64,000 nucleotides of DNA from Arthrobacter antioxidans. Lineage in GTDB: Bacteria; Actinomycetota; Actinomycetes; Actinomycetales; Micrococcaceae. Below the pieces are notes generated by a model that was not told the origin of the DNA, did not search any database, and was given only the letters and a program-made list of their open reading frames with translations. The stretch spans positions 310,001 to 374,000 of the forward strand of contig NZ_CP095501.1 in assembly GCF_023100725.1 (NCBI RefSeq), given 5' to 3'. Shown one piece after another: positions 1-8,160 of the stretch. Numbering within the stretch: the first letter of the stretch is position 1; each line of letters opens with the position of its first letter. The translations under genes were made by a program, and so were the position numbers.

Positions 1-517
1 CCTCCAGCCCTACCTGGACAGCGGTGTGCTGCGTGTGCCCAGCGGTCAGACCGACTTCGAGCAGGCAGCGATCCTCCGCTGGCTCCCCGACACCGCGCAG
101 GACCGCATGGAGGACCTCCTCACGGTCGGCGGCGGCGAGCGCCTCGAGGGCGTCCTCTCGCCCTACGACGGCCTGTCGATCGGCATCATCTCGGCCCTGA
201 CCTCCGGCGGTTACTCCGCGGACGAGCTGCCCGTCGTCACCGGCCAGGACGCCGAGGTCGGCTCGATGAAGTCCATCATCGCCGGCGAGCAGTACTCGAC
301 GATCTTCAAGGACGTGCGCGAGCTCGGCAAGCAGGCCGTGACCATGGTGGACGCCCTCATGAAGGGCGAGGAGCCCGAGGTGAACGACACCGAGACGTAC
401 GACAACGGGGTCAAGGTAGTCCCCTCCTACCTGCTCGAGTCCGAGATCGTCACGGTGGACAACTACGAGGCCGCCCTCGTGGAGACCGGCTACTACACCG
501 AGGACGAGCTCAAGTAG
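1..517 (+). CDS. chvE: Multiple-sugar ABC transporter substrate-binding protein, C-terminal part
   Basis: An open frame enters from the left edge (first full codon at base 2) and stops at 515-517, so only the last 171 residues are visible. They resemble the C-terminal lobe of periplasmic-binding-protein-like sugar receptors of the ChvE type: a stretch on access to the substrate pocket ([15 protein letters not shown]), then a Tyr-Ser-Thr-Ile-Phe-Lys-Asp segment and the usual C-terminal helix. The protein would be an extracellular lipid-anchored receptor feeding the permease encoded downstream. A 111-bp gap separates it from the ATPase gene, and the three genes lie in the classical binding protein-ATPase-permease order. 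The symbol follows family and context; sugar specificity cannot be read from the sequence. Confidence 0.85.
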   Translation, partial: LQPYLDSGVLRVPSGQTDFEQAAILRWLPDTAQDRMEDLLTVGGGERLEGVLSPYDGLSIGIISALTSGGYSADELPVVTGQDAEVGSMKSIIAGEQYSTIFKDVRELGKQAVTMVDALMKGEEPEVNDTETYDNGVKVVPSYLLESEIVTVDNYEAALVETGYYTEDELK

Positions 518-628
518 GCGTCCGGCAGCATTCCTGACCCCGTGGCTCCGGACCGTCCTGGTCCGGAGCCACGGGTCCCCTCGCCCGGCCGTAGCCGGGA
601 CTTCCACACGAGTAAGCGAGGCCTGACC

Positions 629-2158
629 ATGGTGGAGAACATCCTCAGGATGCACCGCATCACCAAGACCTTCCCGGGCGTGAAGGCACTGCAGGACGTC
701 GACCTGGACGTCGCGCGCGGAGAAGTCCACGCGATCTGCGGGGAGAACGGGGCCGGGAAATCGACCCTCATGAAAGTACTGTCCGGGGTCTACCCGCACG
801 GCACGTACGAGGGTGACATCGAGTTCGAGGACGCCGTCGTGGAGTTCAGGGACATCCGCGACAGCGAACGCGCCGGCGTCGTCATCATCCACCAGGAACT
901 CGCCCTCTCCCCCTTCCTGTCCGTCGCCGAGAACATCTTCCTCGGCAACGAACGCGAGAAGCGCGGCTTCATCGACTGGAACGAGACCAACGTGGAGGCG
1001 GGAAAGCTCCTGCGCCGTGTGGGCCTCGACCTGAACCCCGTGGTCAGGGCCGGCGACATCGGTGTGGGCAAGCAGCAGCTCGTCGAGATCGCCAAGGCGC
1101 TGTCGAAGAACGTCAAGCTGCTCATCCTCGACGAACCCACGGCGGCGCTCAACGACGAGGACTCCCGGCACCTCCTCGGGCTCGTCAAGGGGCTCCGGGC
1201 CGAGGGCATCACCTGCATCATCATCAGTCACAAGCTCAACGAGATCCGCGAGATCGCCGACTCCGTGACCATCCTCCGCGACGGGCGCACCATCGAGACG
1301 CTCAGCCTGCATGACGGCTCCGTTTCCGAGGAGCGGATCATCCGGGGCATGGTCGGGCGTGACATGGAGAGCCGCTACCCGGACCGCATGCCGGTCATCG
1401 GCGAGGAGGTCCTCCGCGTCGAGGACTGGACGGTGCGCCACCCCCAGGAGAGCAGCCGGGTGATCGTCGACGCAGCGAACCTCTCCGTCCGTGCCGGCGA
1501 GGTGGTCGGCATCGCGGGCCTCATGGGCGCGGGGCGCACAGAGCTGGCCATGAGCATCTTCGGCAGGAGCTACGGCTCCCACATCACGGGCACGCTCTAC
1601 AAGAACGGTTCGCCGATCACCGCGCGCACGGTCGGGGAGGCGATCCGGCACGGCATCGCGTATGCAACGGAGGACCGGAAACGGTACGGCCTGAACCTGA
1701 TCGACGACATCAAGCGCAACATCTCCGGCGCCGCCCTGGGAAAGCTCGCGAAGCGCGGCTGGGTGGACAGCGGCAGGGAGGCCGTCGTCGCCGGCGACTA
1801 CCGGCGGTCCATGAACATCAAGGCGCCGTCCGTCACCTCCATCACCGGCAAGCTTTCCGGTGGCAACCAGCAGAAGGTGGTGCTCTCCAAGTGGATGTTC
1901 TCGGACCCCGACGTCCTCATCCTCGACGAGCCCACCCGCGGGATCGACGTCGGCGCGAAGTACGAGATCTACACGATCATCAACCGCCTGGCCGCCGAGG
2001 GGAAGGCGATCATCGTCATCTCCTCCGAACTCCCCGAGCTCCTCGGCATCTGCGACCGCATCTACACCCTCGCGGAGGGGCGCATCACCGCCGAGGTGCC
2101 CATCGACCAGGCGACACCGGAACTCCTCATGCAACACATGACCAAGGAAAAGGACTGA
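629..2158 (+). CDS. mmsA: Multiple monosaccharide ABC transporter ATP-binding protein
   Basis: This 509-residue protein has two fused ABC ATPase halves, as in RbsA/XylG/MmsA sugar importers. The first half has a perfect Walker A (GENGAGKST, about residues 37-45), a VGKQQ-type signature and Walker [12 protein letters not shown]. The second half has a degenerate P-loop (GLMGAGRTE, about 297-305) but an intact LSGGNQQKV signature and [13 protein letters not shown], the usual asymmetry in this family. ATG at 629 is chosen because family homology ([18 protein letters not shown]) begins there, with a purine-rich site (AGCGAGG) upstream; the longer frame from 542 adds an unconserved leader. It would energise sugar import through the permease encoded 4 bp downstream. 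Confidence 0.93.
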   Translation: MVENILRMHRITKTFPGVKALQDVDLDVARGEVHAICGENGAGKSTLMKVLSGVYPHGTYEGDIEFEDAVVEFRDIRDSERAGVVIIHQELALSPFLSVAENIFLGNEREKRGFIDWNETNVEAGKLLRRVGLDLNPVVRAGDIGVGKQQLVEIAKALSKNVKLLILDEPTAALNDEDSRHLLGLVKGLRAEGITCIIISHKLNEIREIADSVTILRDGRTIETLSLHDGSVSEERIIRGMVGRDMESRYPDRMPVIGEEVLRVEDWTVRHPQESSRVIVDAANLSVRAGEVVGIAGLMGAGRTELAMSIFGRSYGSHITGTLYKNGSPITARTVGEAIRHGIAYATEDRKRYGLNLIDDIKRNISGAALGKLAKRGWVDSGREAVVAGDYRRSMNIKAPSVTSITGKLSGGNQQKVVLSKWMFSDPDVLILDEPTRGIDVGAKYEIYTIINRLAAEGKAIIVISSELPELLGICDRIYTLAEGRITAEVPIDQATPELLMQHMTKEKD

Positions 2159-2162
2159 CTCC

Positions 2163-3398
2163 ATGGCTACCACCGTCAAGGACGCCGCCGTCGCGACGCC
2201 GCCGCCTCCCGTCAAGCACGGGATCTCCTTCCTGACGAGCAGGCTGCGGCAGATCGGCATCTTCGTCGCCCTGCTCGTGATCGTGACCCTCTTCCAGGTG
2301 CTGACCGGCGGCGCCCTCCTGCAGCCGGACAACGTCTCGAACATCATCGTGCAGAACAGCTACATCCTCCTGCTGGCCATCGGTATGGTCATGATCATCG
2401 TTGCCGGGCACATCGACCTGTCCGTCGGCTCCGTGGCGGCCTTCGTCGGCGCGATGTCCGGCATCATGGTGCAGGACTGGAGCTTCCCCTGGTGGGCCGC
2501 CTTCCTCGCATCGCTGGTCATCGGCGGTCTCGTGGGCGCCTGGCAGGGCTTCTGGGTGGCCTACGTCGGGATCCCGGCGTTCATCGTCACCCTCGCCGGC
2601 ATGCTCATGTTCCGCGGGCTCACGCAGATCGTCCTCGGGAACCAGCGCATCACCGGCTTCCCCGAGGAGTACCGCCAGCTCGGCGGCGGCTTCCTGTTCC
2701 CGGGACTGTTCCCGCCGGAGACCAACCTCCTGGACTGGACGACCGTCGGCCTCGGCGTCATCGCCGTGATGCTCCTGGTCGTCACGCAGCTGCGCGGCCG
2801 GGCCACCCGCGCCCGGCTCGAGCTCGAGGACGAGCCGGCGGCGTGGTTCTTCACCAAGCTCGCGTTCATCGCGCTCATGATCCTCGGACTGACCTACCTG
2901 CTGGCCGGTTCGCGCAGCGGGACGCCGATCGTCCTCGTGGTGCTCGGCGTGCTGATCGTCGCGTACAGCGCCGTGATGAACAACAGTGTCTTCGGCCGCC
3001 ACATCTATGCCCGGGGTGGCAACCTCCAGGCCGCGCAGCTGTCCGGTGTCAACACCAAGCGGATCGACTTCCTGCTCTTCGTCAATATGGGTGTCCTCGC
3101 GGCGCTGGCGGGCCTCATCTTCACGGGCCGCCTCAACTCGGCGGGTCCGGGTGCGGGCAACCTGTTCGAGCTCGACGCCATCGCGGCGGCGTTCATCGGC
3201 GGCGCGGCGGTGACCGGCGGCGTGGGAACAGTGATCGGGGCCATCACCGGCGGCCTGATCATGGGCGTGCTCAACAACGGAATGTCCCTGCTCGGGGTGG
3301 GGATCGACGTCCAGCAGTTCATCAAGGGCATGGTGCTCCTGCTCGCCGTCGGGTTCGACGTGTTCAACAAGCGGCGCGCCTCGAACGCGCTGAAGTAG
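2163..3398 (+). CDS. mmsB: Multiple monosaccharide ABC transporter permease
   Basis: A 411-residue polytopic membrane protein with about ten hydrophobic segments. It carries the RbsC/XylH-type permease signatures, including GHIDLSVGSVAAFVGA, a TLAGMLMFRGL motif and the closing segment GAITGGLIMGVLNNGMSL. It starts 4 bp after the ATPase stop, so the genes are translationally linked, and the transcript ends at the terminator 80 bp downstream. It forms the membrane channel of the sugar importer. Length and motif order match family members, and I see no truncation. Confidence 0.93.
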   Translation: MATTVKDAAVATPPPPVKHGISFLTSRLRQIGIFVALLVIVTLFQVLTGGALLQPDNVSNIIVQNSYILLLAIGMVMIIVAGHIDLSVGSVAAFVGAMSGIMVQDWSFPWWAAFLASLVIGGLVGAWQGFWVAYVGIPAFIVTLAGMLMFRGLTQIVLGNQRITGFPEEYRQLGGGFLFPGLFPPETNLLDWTTVGLGVIAVMLLVVTQLRGRATRARLELEDEPAAWFFTKLAFIALMILGLTYLLAGSRSGTPIVLVVLGVLIVAYSAVMNNSVFGRHIYARGGNLQAAQLSGVNTKRIDFLLFVNMGVLAALAGLIFTGRLNSAGPGAGNLFELDAIAAAFIGGAAVTGGVGTVIGAITGGLIMGVLNNGMSLLGVGIDVQQFIKGMVLLLAVGFDVFNKRRASNALK

Positions 3399-3477
3399 GG
3401 CTCCGCAGAAGAAATCCTGGAAAAGACGGCCCGGGCGTAACTTTCCCCGCCTCCCGGTCGATTACCCCAGTGAAAGC

Positions 3478-3524
3478 GCCGCACCGAGGCCTATCCCCCA
3501 ACGGGCCTCGGTGCGGCCTTTTTT
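3478..3524 (+). terminator. Rho-independent terminator of the sugar transporter operon
   Basis: A perfect 14-bp stem (GCCGCACCGAGGCC with GGCCTCGGTGCGGC) encloses a 12-nt loop and is followed by CTTTTTT. It lies 80 bp downstream of the permease stop and upstream of the sigma factor gene, separating the two transcription units. Confidence 0.9.
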
Positions 3525-3611
3525 GCACCCGCAGGAAGGGCTCTCCGCCCGGTCGGGAGGCCACGGCTACGATGGTCACGCCGTGCCGCTCGAACAAGGA
3601 ACAGATGGAAC

Positions 3612-4160
3612 GTGGTCTCAACGCTGCCTGCTGATGCGCTCGTCCGCGCGCAGACAGGCGAGCCGGCGGCCCTGTCCCTGATCTATCGGTCGCTGAGCCC
3701 GGCCGTGCTGGGATACTTCGCGGGGCGCGGGTCCGAGGACCCGGAGGCCCTCACCCAGGAAGTCTTCCTCGCGGTCTTCTCCAGGCTCGAGTCGGTGACC
3801 GGAGGGCTTCCCGGGCTGCGCACGTTCACCTTCTCGGTCGCGCACGCGCGCTACGTGGACGAGGTGCGCAGGAGGACGCGGGCGCCCGTGCTGGTGGGCT
3901 ACGAGGTCGACGGCGATACCCGGACCACGGACTCCGCGGAGGCGGTGGCGCTCGGCAACCTCGACGTGGCAGGGGGGTTGCTCGAGCAGCTCAGCACCGA
4001 GCAGCGCGAGGTCATCCTCCTGCGCATCGTGGCGGAGCTGCCGATCGACCAGGTCGCCGAGATCCTCGGGAAGTCCGCAGGATCGGTGAAGCAGCTGCAG
4101 CGGCGGGGACTGCTCAGGCTGAAGGACCTCGTTCAACCCAATGAATCGGAAGCGCTATGA
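3612..4160 (+). CDS. ECF-type RNA polymerase sigma factor
   Basis: A 182-residue protein with a sigma-70 region 2 (about residues 15-85, containing the core-binding stretch ALTQEVFLAVFSRLES) and a region 4 helix-turn-helix (about 120-175, STEQREVILLRIVAELPIDQVAEI in part, then SAGSVKQLQRRGL). No regions 1 or 3 are present, as in ECF factors. The start is GTG at 3612 with AAGGAACAG upstream; the nearby ATG at 3605 is out of frame and stops quickly. The stop overlaps the ATG of the next gene (ATGA), so the downstream membrane protein is the obvious candidate partner. Its regulon cannot be deduced here. Confidence 0.85.
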   Translation: MVSTLPADALVRAQTGEPAALSLIYRSLSPAVLGYFAGRGSEDPEALTQEVFLAVFSRLESVTGGLPGLRTFTFSVAHARYVDEVRRRTRAPVLVGYEVDGDTRTTDSAEAVALGNLDVAGGLLEQLSTEQREVILLRIVAELPIDQVAEILGKSAGSVKQLQRRGLLRLKDLVQPNESEAL

Positions 4161-5458
4161 CTGGACGTGAGACGCCGGACGCCGTACGGCTCCTCCTCGA
4201 CGAGGCCGGCGTTGCCGACGACCCCGCCCTCGTGCGCGCCGTGGAGACCATCCGCACCCTCGGGGCGGGACCCGCGCCCGAGGTGACCGCCGAACTCGCC
4301 CAGCTGATGGCCGACGGCGGCAGGGCGCCGTCGGGCCGCCGCAACAAGCGGCGTATCACCTTCATCGGTGGAGCGCTGGCCGTGTCCATGGGCGTCGGGA
4401 TGTCCGGCGTCGCGGCCGGCACCGCTCTCACCGACGGCCTCGCCGAGGCCGTCGAGTCGATGGCACGCTTCAGCATCCGGGACAGCGCCGACCGGGCGCA
4501 CCCGCTTCCCGGCGCACCGGCGGGGCCCGACGACGGCGGAGGGCCCGTCGTCGCCCCGTCCGCGGAGGCCCCGGCCCGGTCGCTCGCGGAGCCGGTTCCG
4601 GCGCCGTCGGCCGCGGCGGAGGTGGGCCGCTCGGCCGATGCCGGTCCCTCCGTGGCGGACGCCGGTCCGTCCGCGGACCATGCGGTGCCGCGTGGTCCGG
4701 CAGGCCCCGGTCCGTCCGGTCCGGAGCACACCCCTCCGGGTGCCGCCCCGGATGCGCCGGCCGCTGCGGGTCCACCCGCTGCAGTCCCTCCCGCGCGCCA
4801 GGCGCCCCCCGCCGGGACTCCTGCTGCGGAGGCGCCCCCGGCCGCGGTCCCCCCGGCCGCGGCGTCGCCCGTGGGGCCGGCGGGATCCGCGCCGGCGCCC
4901 GGACGCGAGCGTCGCTCCCAGACTGCGCCGGGAAGCCCGGCGCCCGGGAGCACTGTGCCGGGAGGCCGGGCTCCGGGGACTGCGGTCCCCGGGAACGGAC
5001 AGGCAGGCGGTCCGGCCGCAGGGAACGGAAAGCCGGTCGACCCGGCCACAGGCGAGGGGAAGGGGATCGGTCCGGCCCCCGGGCAGGGGAAGGCGGACGG
5101 CTCCGTCCCCGGCACGGGCACGGCAGGCGGTCCGGTGCCCGGGAACGGGACCGCGAAGGCGGGCGGCCGGGGTCCCGAGGTCCGGCAGCTGAAGCAGGCC
5201 GCGCCGGGGGCTCCGGCCGGTCCTGCTGCCGCCCCGCGGGGGAGCGGCCCGTCCGCTGACGGGCGGGCTGTTCCCGCGCCGCAGGGCTGGGCGTGGCTCC
5301 TCGCGCCCGCGGCCGGTCCCGGGCAGGTCCCGTCCGCGCCCGTCACCGGGGACCCCGACCGGCTGTACCCCTGGGAGCCCGGCGCGGAGGAGGCGACGTT
5401 CGTGCCCGGCCCCGTCCCGGCGTCGGATGATCCCGCCGGGCTGCCGGGCCTCCGCTAG
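4157..5458 (+). CDS. Membrane-anchored Pro/Ala/Gly-rich protein, possible anti-sigma partner
   Basis: A 433-residue protein translationally coupled (4-nt overlap) to the ECF sigma factor. Residues 1-65 form a short charged cytosolic segment. A hydrophobic segment near residues 68-93 (ITFIGGALAVSMGVGMSGVA) is the only likely membrane span. About residues 115-395 are low-complexity Pro/Ala/Gly with recurrent PGNG, PGTG and PGQGK blocks; a tail with Trp and aromatic residues follows. Coupling to a sigma gene plus the one-span topology fits an anti-sigma factor, but I see no HxxxCxxC zinc anti-sigma motif, so this role is inference. The composition suggests an extended stalk through the wall. The stop overlaps that of the convergent CoA-binding gene. 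Confidence 0.6.
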   Translation: MTGRETPDAVRLLLDEAGVADDPALVRAVETIRTLGAGPAPEVTAELAQLMADGGRAPSGRRNKRRITFIGGALAVSMGVGMSGVAAGTALTDGLAEAVESMARFSIRDSADRAHPLPGAPAGPDDGGGPVVAPSAEAPARSLAEPVPAPSAAAEVGRSADAGPSVADAGPSADHAVPRGPAGPGPSGPEHTPPGAAPDAPAAAGPPAAVPPARQAPPAGTPAAEAPPAAVPPAAASPVGPAGSAPAPGRERRSQTAPGSPAPGSTVPGGRAPGTAVPGNGQAGGPAAGNGKPVDPATGEGKGIGPAPGQGKADGSVPGTGTAGGPVPGNGTAKAGGRGPEVRQLKQAAPGAPAGPAAAPRGSGPSADGRAVPAPQGWAWLLAPAAGPGQVPSAPVTGDPDRLYPWEPGAEEATFVPGPVPASDDPAGLPGLR

Positions 5459-5967
5459 GAGGTGAGCTGCCGCTTGGAGGAGATGACGCCGGTGTTGAAC
5501 CCGGCGAGGTTGAGCCCGCCGTGGAAGCGTGCGTGCTCGATCTTGATGCAGCGGTCCATCACCACGTCCAGGCCTGCGGCTTCGGCGTCGCGCGCCACGT
5601 CCTCGTGCCAGGACCCCAGCTGCAGCCAGAGCGTTCTCGCGCCGACGTCGAGCGCGTCCTGCAGCACCGAGGGCAGGTCGTCGTGCTTGCGGAACACGTC
5701 GACGACGTCGGGCACCTCGGGCAGGTCCTTCAGCGACGCGTAGGCCGGCTGGCCGAGGATCTCCTTCGCCACCGGGTTCACGAAGTACAGGCGGTAGGGG
5801 GAGGAGGACTGCAGGTAGGTCGCGACGAAGTAGGACGCGCGCGAGGGCTTGTCCGACGCGCCGACGATCGCCACCGACCGCGCGCTCCTCAGTAGGTTCA
5901 GCCGTGCGGGCGCCGACGGCCCCTCCCAGGTCCGTTCGGGTGTCGTGTTGCCGGTGCTGCCGCTCAT
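5455..5967 (-). CDS. CoA-binding (Rossmann) domain protein, metY operon
   Basis: A 170-residue single-domain protein of the YccU/CoA-binding family. It has an N-terminal nucleotide-binding turn (VAIVGASDKPSRASYFVA, about residues 33-50), a central VNPVAKEILGQPAY segment, and the conserved C-terminal GARTLWLQLGSW and RCIKIEH motifs. Its ATG overlaps the metY stop by 4 nt, so it is co-translated with metY and under the same SAM riboswitch. The family is known to bind CoA or acyl-CoA, but its biochemical role is unsettled; context points to sulfur or persulfide handling or the O-acetyl donor pathway (inference). A shorter paralogue lies at 14140, beside the second SAM riboswitch. Confidence 0.8.
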   Translation of the reverse strand: MSGSTGNTTPERTWEGPSAPARLNLLRSARSVAIVGASDKPSRASYFVATYLQSSSPYRLYFVNPVAKEILGQPAYASLKDLPEVPDVVDVFRKHDDLPSVLQDALDVGARTLWLQLGSWHEDVARDAEAAGLDVVMDRCIKIEHARFHGGLNLAGFNTGVISSKRQLTS

Positions 5968-7343
5968 GCTCCCACTCCCACTGCCCGTGTCGCCGACGCG
6001 TCGTCGTCGTTCTCCCCGGCCGCTTCCTGCGGCAGGTCCTCGAACCCGGCGTCGGAGGCGTTCACCGCGATGTCCAGGGCCTGGTCCAGGTCCCAGAGGA
6101 TGTCCTCGAGGTCCTCCAGCCCCACGGAGATGCGCACGAGGTCCTCGGGGACGCCCGCCGCGGCGAGCTGCTCGGCCGAGAGCTGCTGGTGCGTCGTCGA
6201 GCCCGGATGGATCACGAGGGTGCGGGAGTCGCCCACGTTCGCGAGGTGCGAGGCGAGCTGCAGCGACTCGATGAACTTCTGGCCCGCCCTGCGGCCGCCC
6301 CTGATGCCGAAGCTGAACACGGAGCCGGGGCCCTGCGGCAGGTAGGTCTTCGCCCGCTCATGATGCGCATGGGTGGGGAGCCCGGCGTAGTTGACGTATT
6401 CCACCCGCGGATCTGCCTGCAGCCACTCGGCGACGGCCAGGGCGTTCTCGAGGTGTTCGTCCAGGCGCTGCGCGAGGGTCTCGACCCCCTGCAGGAGCTG
6501 GAAGGCGGACATCGGCGAGAGGGAGGGCCCGATGTCGCGGAGCTGCTCGGTGCGCAGCTTGGTCAGGAACCCGTACTCCCCGAAGTTCGCCCACCACTGG
6601 ATGTTGCCGTAGGACGGCACGGGTTCGGTCATCATGGGGAACTTGCCGTTGCCCCAGTCGAACCGGCCGCTCTCCACGATCACGCCACCGAGCGTGGTGC
6701 CGTGCCCGCCGATGAACTTGGTGGCCGAGTGGATGACGATGTCCGCGCCGTGCTCGATGGGGCGCACCAGGTAGGGCGTGCTCAGCGTGGAGTCGACGAT
6801 GAACGGGACGCCGGCGTCGTGGGCGACCTTCGCAAGGCCCGCGAGGTCGGCGATCTCGCCGGAAGGGTTCGCGATCACCTCGGCGTAGACCGCCTTGGTG
6901 TTGTCCCGGATGGCGGCCGCGTAGTCCGCGGGGTCCGTCCCGGGGACGAAGGTGGTCTCGATCCCGAACCGGCGCAGCGTGACGTCGAGCTGGGTGACGG
7001 TGCCGCCGTACAGCTGGGAGGCCGCGACGATGTGGTCCCCGGCCTGGCAGAGCGCCGCGAAGGTGATGAACTCCGCGCTCATGCCCGACGCCGTCGCCAC
7101 CGCCCCGATCCCGCCCTCGAGGGAGGCGATGCGCTCCTCGAACGCGGCGACCGTGGGGTTGCCGATCCGCGAGTAGATGTTGCCGTACTTCTGCAGCGCG
7201 AAGAGGTTGGCGGCGTCGTTGGTGTCCTTGAACACGAAGGACGTCGTCTGGTAGATCGGGACCGCCCGGGCCCCGTGGGTGGCGTCGGGCGTGCCGCCCG
7301 CGTGCAGTGCGCGCGTGCGGAAACCGAAGGAACGTTCTGCCAT
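5964..7343 (-). CDS. metY: O-acetylhomoserine sulfhydrylase (aminocarboxypropyltransferase)
   Basis: A 459-residue Cys/Met-metabolism PLP enzyme that makes homocysteine directly from O-acetylhomoserine and sulfide. The PLP lysine is Lys209 in HSATKFIGGHGTTLGG, and further motifs (YQTTSFVF near the N-terminus, YSRIGNPT, SGMSAEF) match the MetY branch. Length is normal. The ATG at 7343 overlaps the TGA of a 28-codon leader ORF, which follows a SAM-type riboswitch; its own Shine-Dalgarno region is weak, so expression probably depends on coupling to the leader. The CoA-binding gene overlaps its 3' end. Confidence 0.95.
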   Translation of the reverse strand: MAERSFGFRTRALHAGGTPDATHGARAVPIYQTTSFVFKDTNDAANLFALQKYGNIYSRIGNPTVAAFEERIASLEGGIGAVATASGMSAEFITFAALCQAGDHIVAASQLYGGTVTQLDVTLRRFGIETTFVPGTDPADYAAAIRDNTKAVYAEVIANPSGEIADLAGLAKVAHDAGVPFIVDSTLSTPYLVRPIEHGADIVIHSATKFIGGHGTTLGGVIVESGRFDWGNGKFPMMTEPVPSYGNIQWWANFGEYGFLTKLRTEQLRDIGPSLSPMSAFQLLQGVETLAQRLDEHLENALAVAEWLQADPRVEYVNYAGLPTHAHHERAKTYLPQGPGSVFSFGIRGGRRAGQKFIESLQLASHLANVGDSRTLVIHPGSTTHQQLSAEQLAAAGVPEDLVRISVGLEDLEDILWDLDQALDIAVNASDAGFEDLPQEAAGENDDDASATRAVGVGA

Positions 7344-7429
7344 CAGGCACCTGCCTTGCTGGATTCGGACACTGCGACGGTGGGTCGGAGGTCGGGGTGG
7401 GTGCCGCAGGCGGCTGGGACGATGCTCAT
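7343..7429 (-). CDS. 28-residue leader ORF between SAM riboswitch and metY
   Basis: ATG at 7429 is preceded at good spacing by GGAGGG and encodes a 28-residue peptide beginning MSIVPAACGTHPDLRP and ending SKAGA. Its TGA overlaps the metY ATG (TGATG). The GGAGG merges with the 3' strand of the riboswitch closing helix (GATGG), so ligand binding should hide the initiation site of this ORF, and metY would follow by coupling. The peptide has one Cys and no Met beyond the start, so classical methionine attenuation is unlikely. Whether the peptide itself does anything is unknown; it may simply be a translational relay. Confidence 0.55.
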   Translation of the reverse strand: MSIVPAACGTHPDLRPTVAVSESSKAGA

Positions 7430-7437
7430 GGTTCCCT

Positions 7438-7536
7438 CCATCGTTCTGGCAGTAGCACCCTCATGCCGGCGCGGGGACGCGGAGGCCAGGGTTGCTGCGG
7501 CGTCAGTGAGCCAGATCTCTCGGCCGCTCGGGATGG
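7438..7536 (-). promoter_or_regulatory. SAM riboswitch (S-box-like) controlling metY
   Basis: Read on the minus strand, the element opens with CCATCCCGAGCGGC, continues with the kink-turn-like GAGAGA and a GACGCCGCAGCAACCC core, then GGGTGCTACTGCCAGAAC, and closes with GATGG. The outer CCATC/GATGG helix and the inner GCGGC/GCCGC helix pair as in S-box RNAs. It spans about 99 nt. The closing helix runs directly into the GGAGG ribosome-binding site of the leader ORF, favouring translational control. I assign it to the SAM-I/SAM-IV superfamily; the exact class needs a covariance model. A second, longer copy precedes the ABC operon at 13891-14049. Confidence 0.85.
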
Positions 7537-7544
7537 TCGGATCG

Positions 7545-7573
7545 AGTCTGACACCGGGCGGGTGCAGAACCAA
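7545..7573 (-). promoter_or_regulatory. Probable promoter of the metY riboswitch transcript
   Basis: On the minus strand TTGGTT and CAGACT are separated by 17 nt and end 8 nt before the first base of the riboswitch closing helix. The CAGACT box resembles the TANNNT-type -10 seen at many starts in this window. Confidence 0.5.
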
Positions 7574-7611
7574 ACCATGTGTCCCCGTGTGAGGCAGGGG
7601 TTGCGGCGACC

Positions 7612-7617
7612 TAGGCT
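7612..7617 (+). promoter_or_regulatory. -10 box (TAGGCT) for leaderless start at 7624
   Basis: TAGGCT is followed by exactly 6 nt (GGAGGG) and then ATG, so transcription should begin at or next to the start codon. The spacer happens to look like a Shine-Dalgarno sequence but is too close to the ATG to act as one. Confidence 0.5.
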
Positions 7618-7623
7618 GGAGGG

Positions 7624-7854
7624 ATGGAGGAATGGAGATCGGCAAGCCGGGCGCAGGACCGCAAGCTGTGGCAGACGCTCTGGTACGTCGGCGCCGCGCT
7701 GACGCTCACGCTGGCCAGCAGCATCCTCGTGGCCCTGGGCGGCCTCGGAACGGCGGCCACGGACTGGTTCTACGTCCAGCAGGCGGTGCTGCTCTCGCTC
7801 AGTGCAGCCGGGACGGTCTTCGCCCTCCGTCGCTGGCGGGCGCTGCGCGGCTGA
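7624..7854 (+). CDS. Small two-span membrane protein
   Basis: A 76-residue protein with a charged N-terminus (MEEWRSASRAQDRK), two hydrophobic segments (about residues 18-42 and 47-66) and a basic C-terminus (RRWRALRG), giving a hairpin with both ends probably cytosolic. I do not recognise a named family. Its start is supported by the TAGGCT box 6 nt upstream. It stands alone between the metY promoter region on the other strand and the c-di-AMP riboswitch, and is probably monocistronic. Confidence 0.6.
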   Translation: MEEWRSASRAQDRKLWQTLWYVGAALTLTLASSILVALGGLGTAATDWFYVQQAVLLSLSAAGTVFALRRWRALRG

Positions 7855-7949
7855 GGCGCACTTCACCTCCTGTTATTCAAATGTGACAGAAGTGACTGCT
7901 GTTAGGTATGGTCAGCACGTGCTTCCGCGACCGTGGGGCGCTCCTGGAC

Positions 7950-8155
7950 GGATTGCCGAGCCCTGCCGTCGTCCCGGACTCGTTCGCAACCACGAAAGGC
8001 AGGGACGGGGGAACCACTAGTTCCACCGGGCGCGCAGGAGACCCTGCAGGCGCCCTCGGGGTTAAGCCGCACCACATCACCCACGGGTGATGTGCGCGGC
8101 CGGGTGACTCCCATCCGAACCCGACAGCTCACCCCGCAGGCATGGGAGAGGTATA
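7950..8155 (+). promoter_or_regulatory. c-di-AMP (ydaO-yuaA type) riboswitch
   Basis: The leader before the LysM-NlpC/P60 gene contains the ydaO signature blocks in order: GCCGAGCCC, GGGGGAACCACTAG, GGGGTTAAGCCGC, then CGGGTGACTCCCATCCGAAC, CCGACAGCTCACC and CGCAGGC. These blocks match the conserved strands of the c-di-AMP-sensing RNA, known as an off switch for cell-wall hydrolase genes in actinobacteria. The element ends just before the GGGAGAGG ribosome-binding site. Outer boundaries are approximate. It fills the 306-bp gap between the two genes. Confidence 0.9.
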
Positions 8156-8160
8156 GAACC

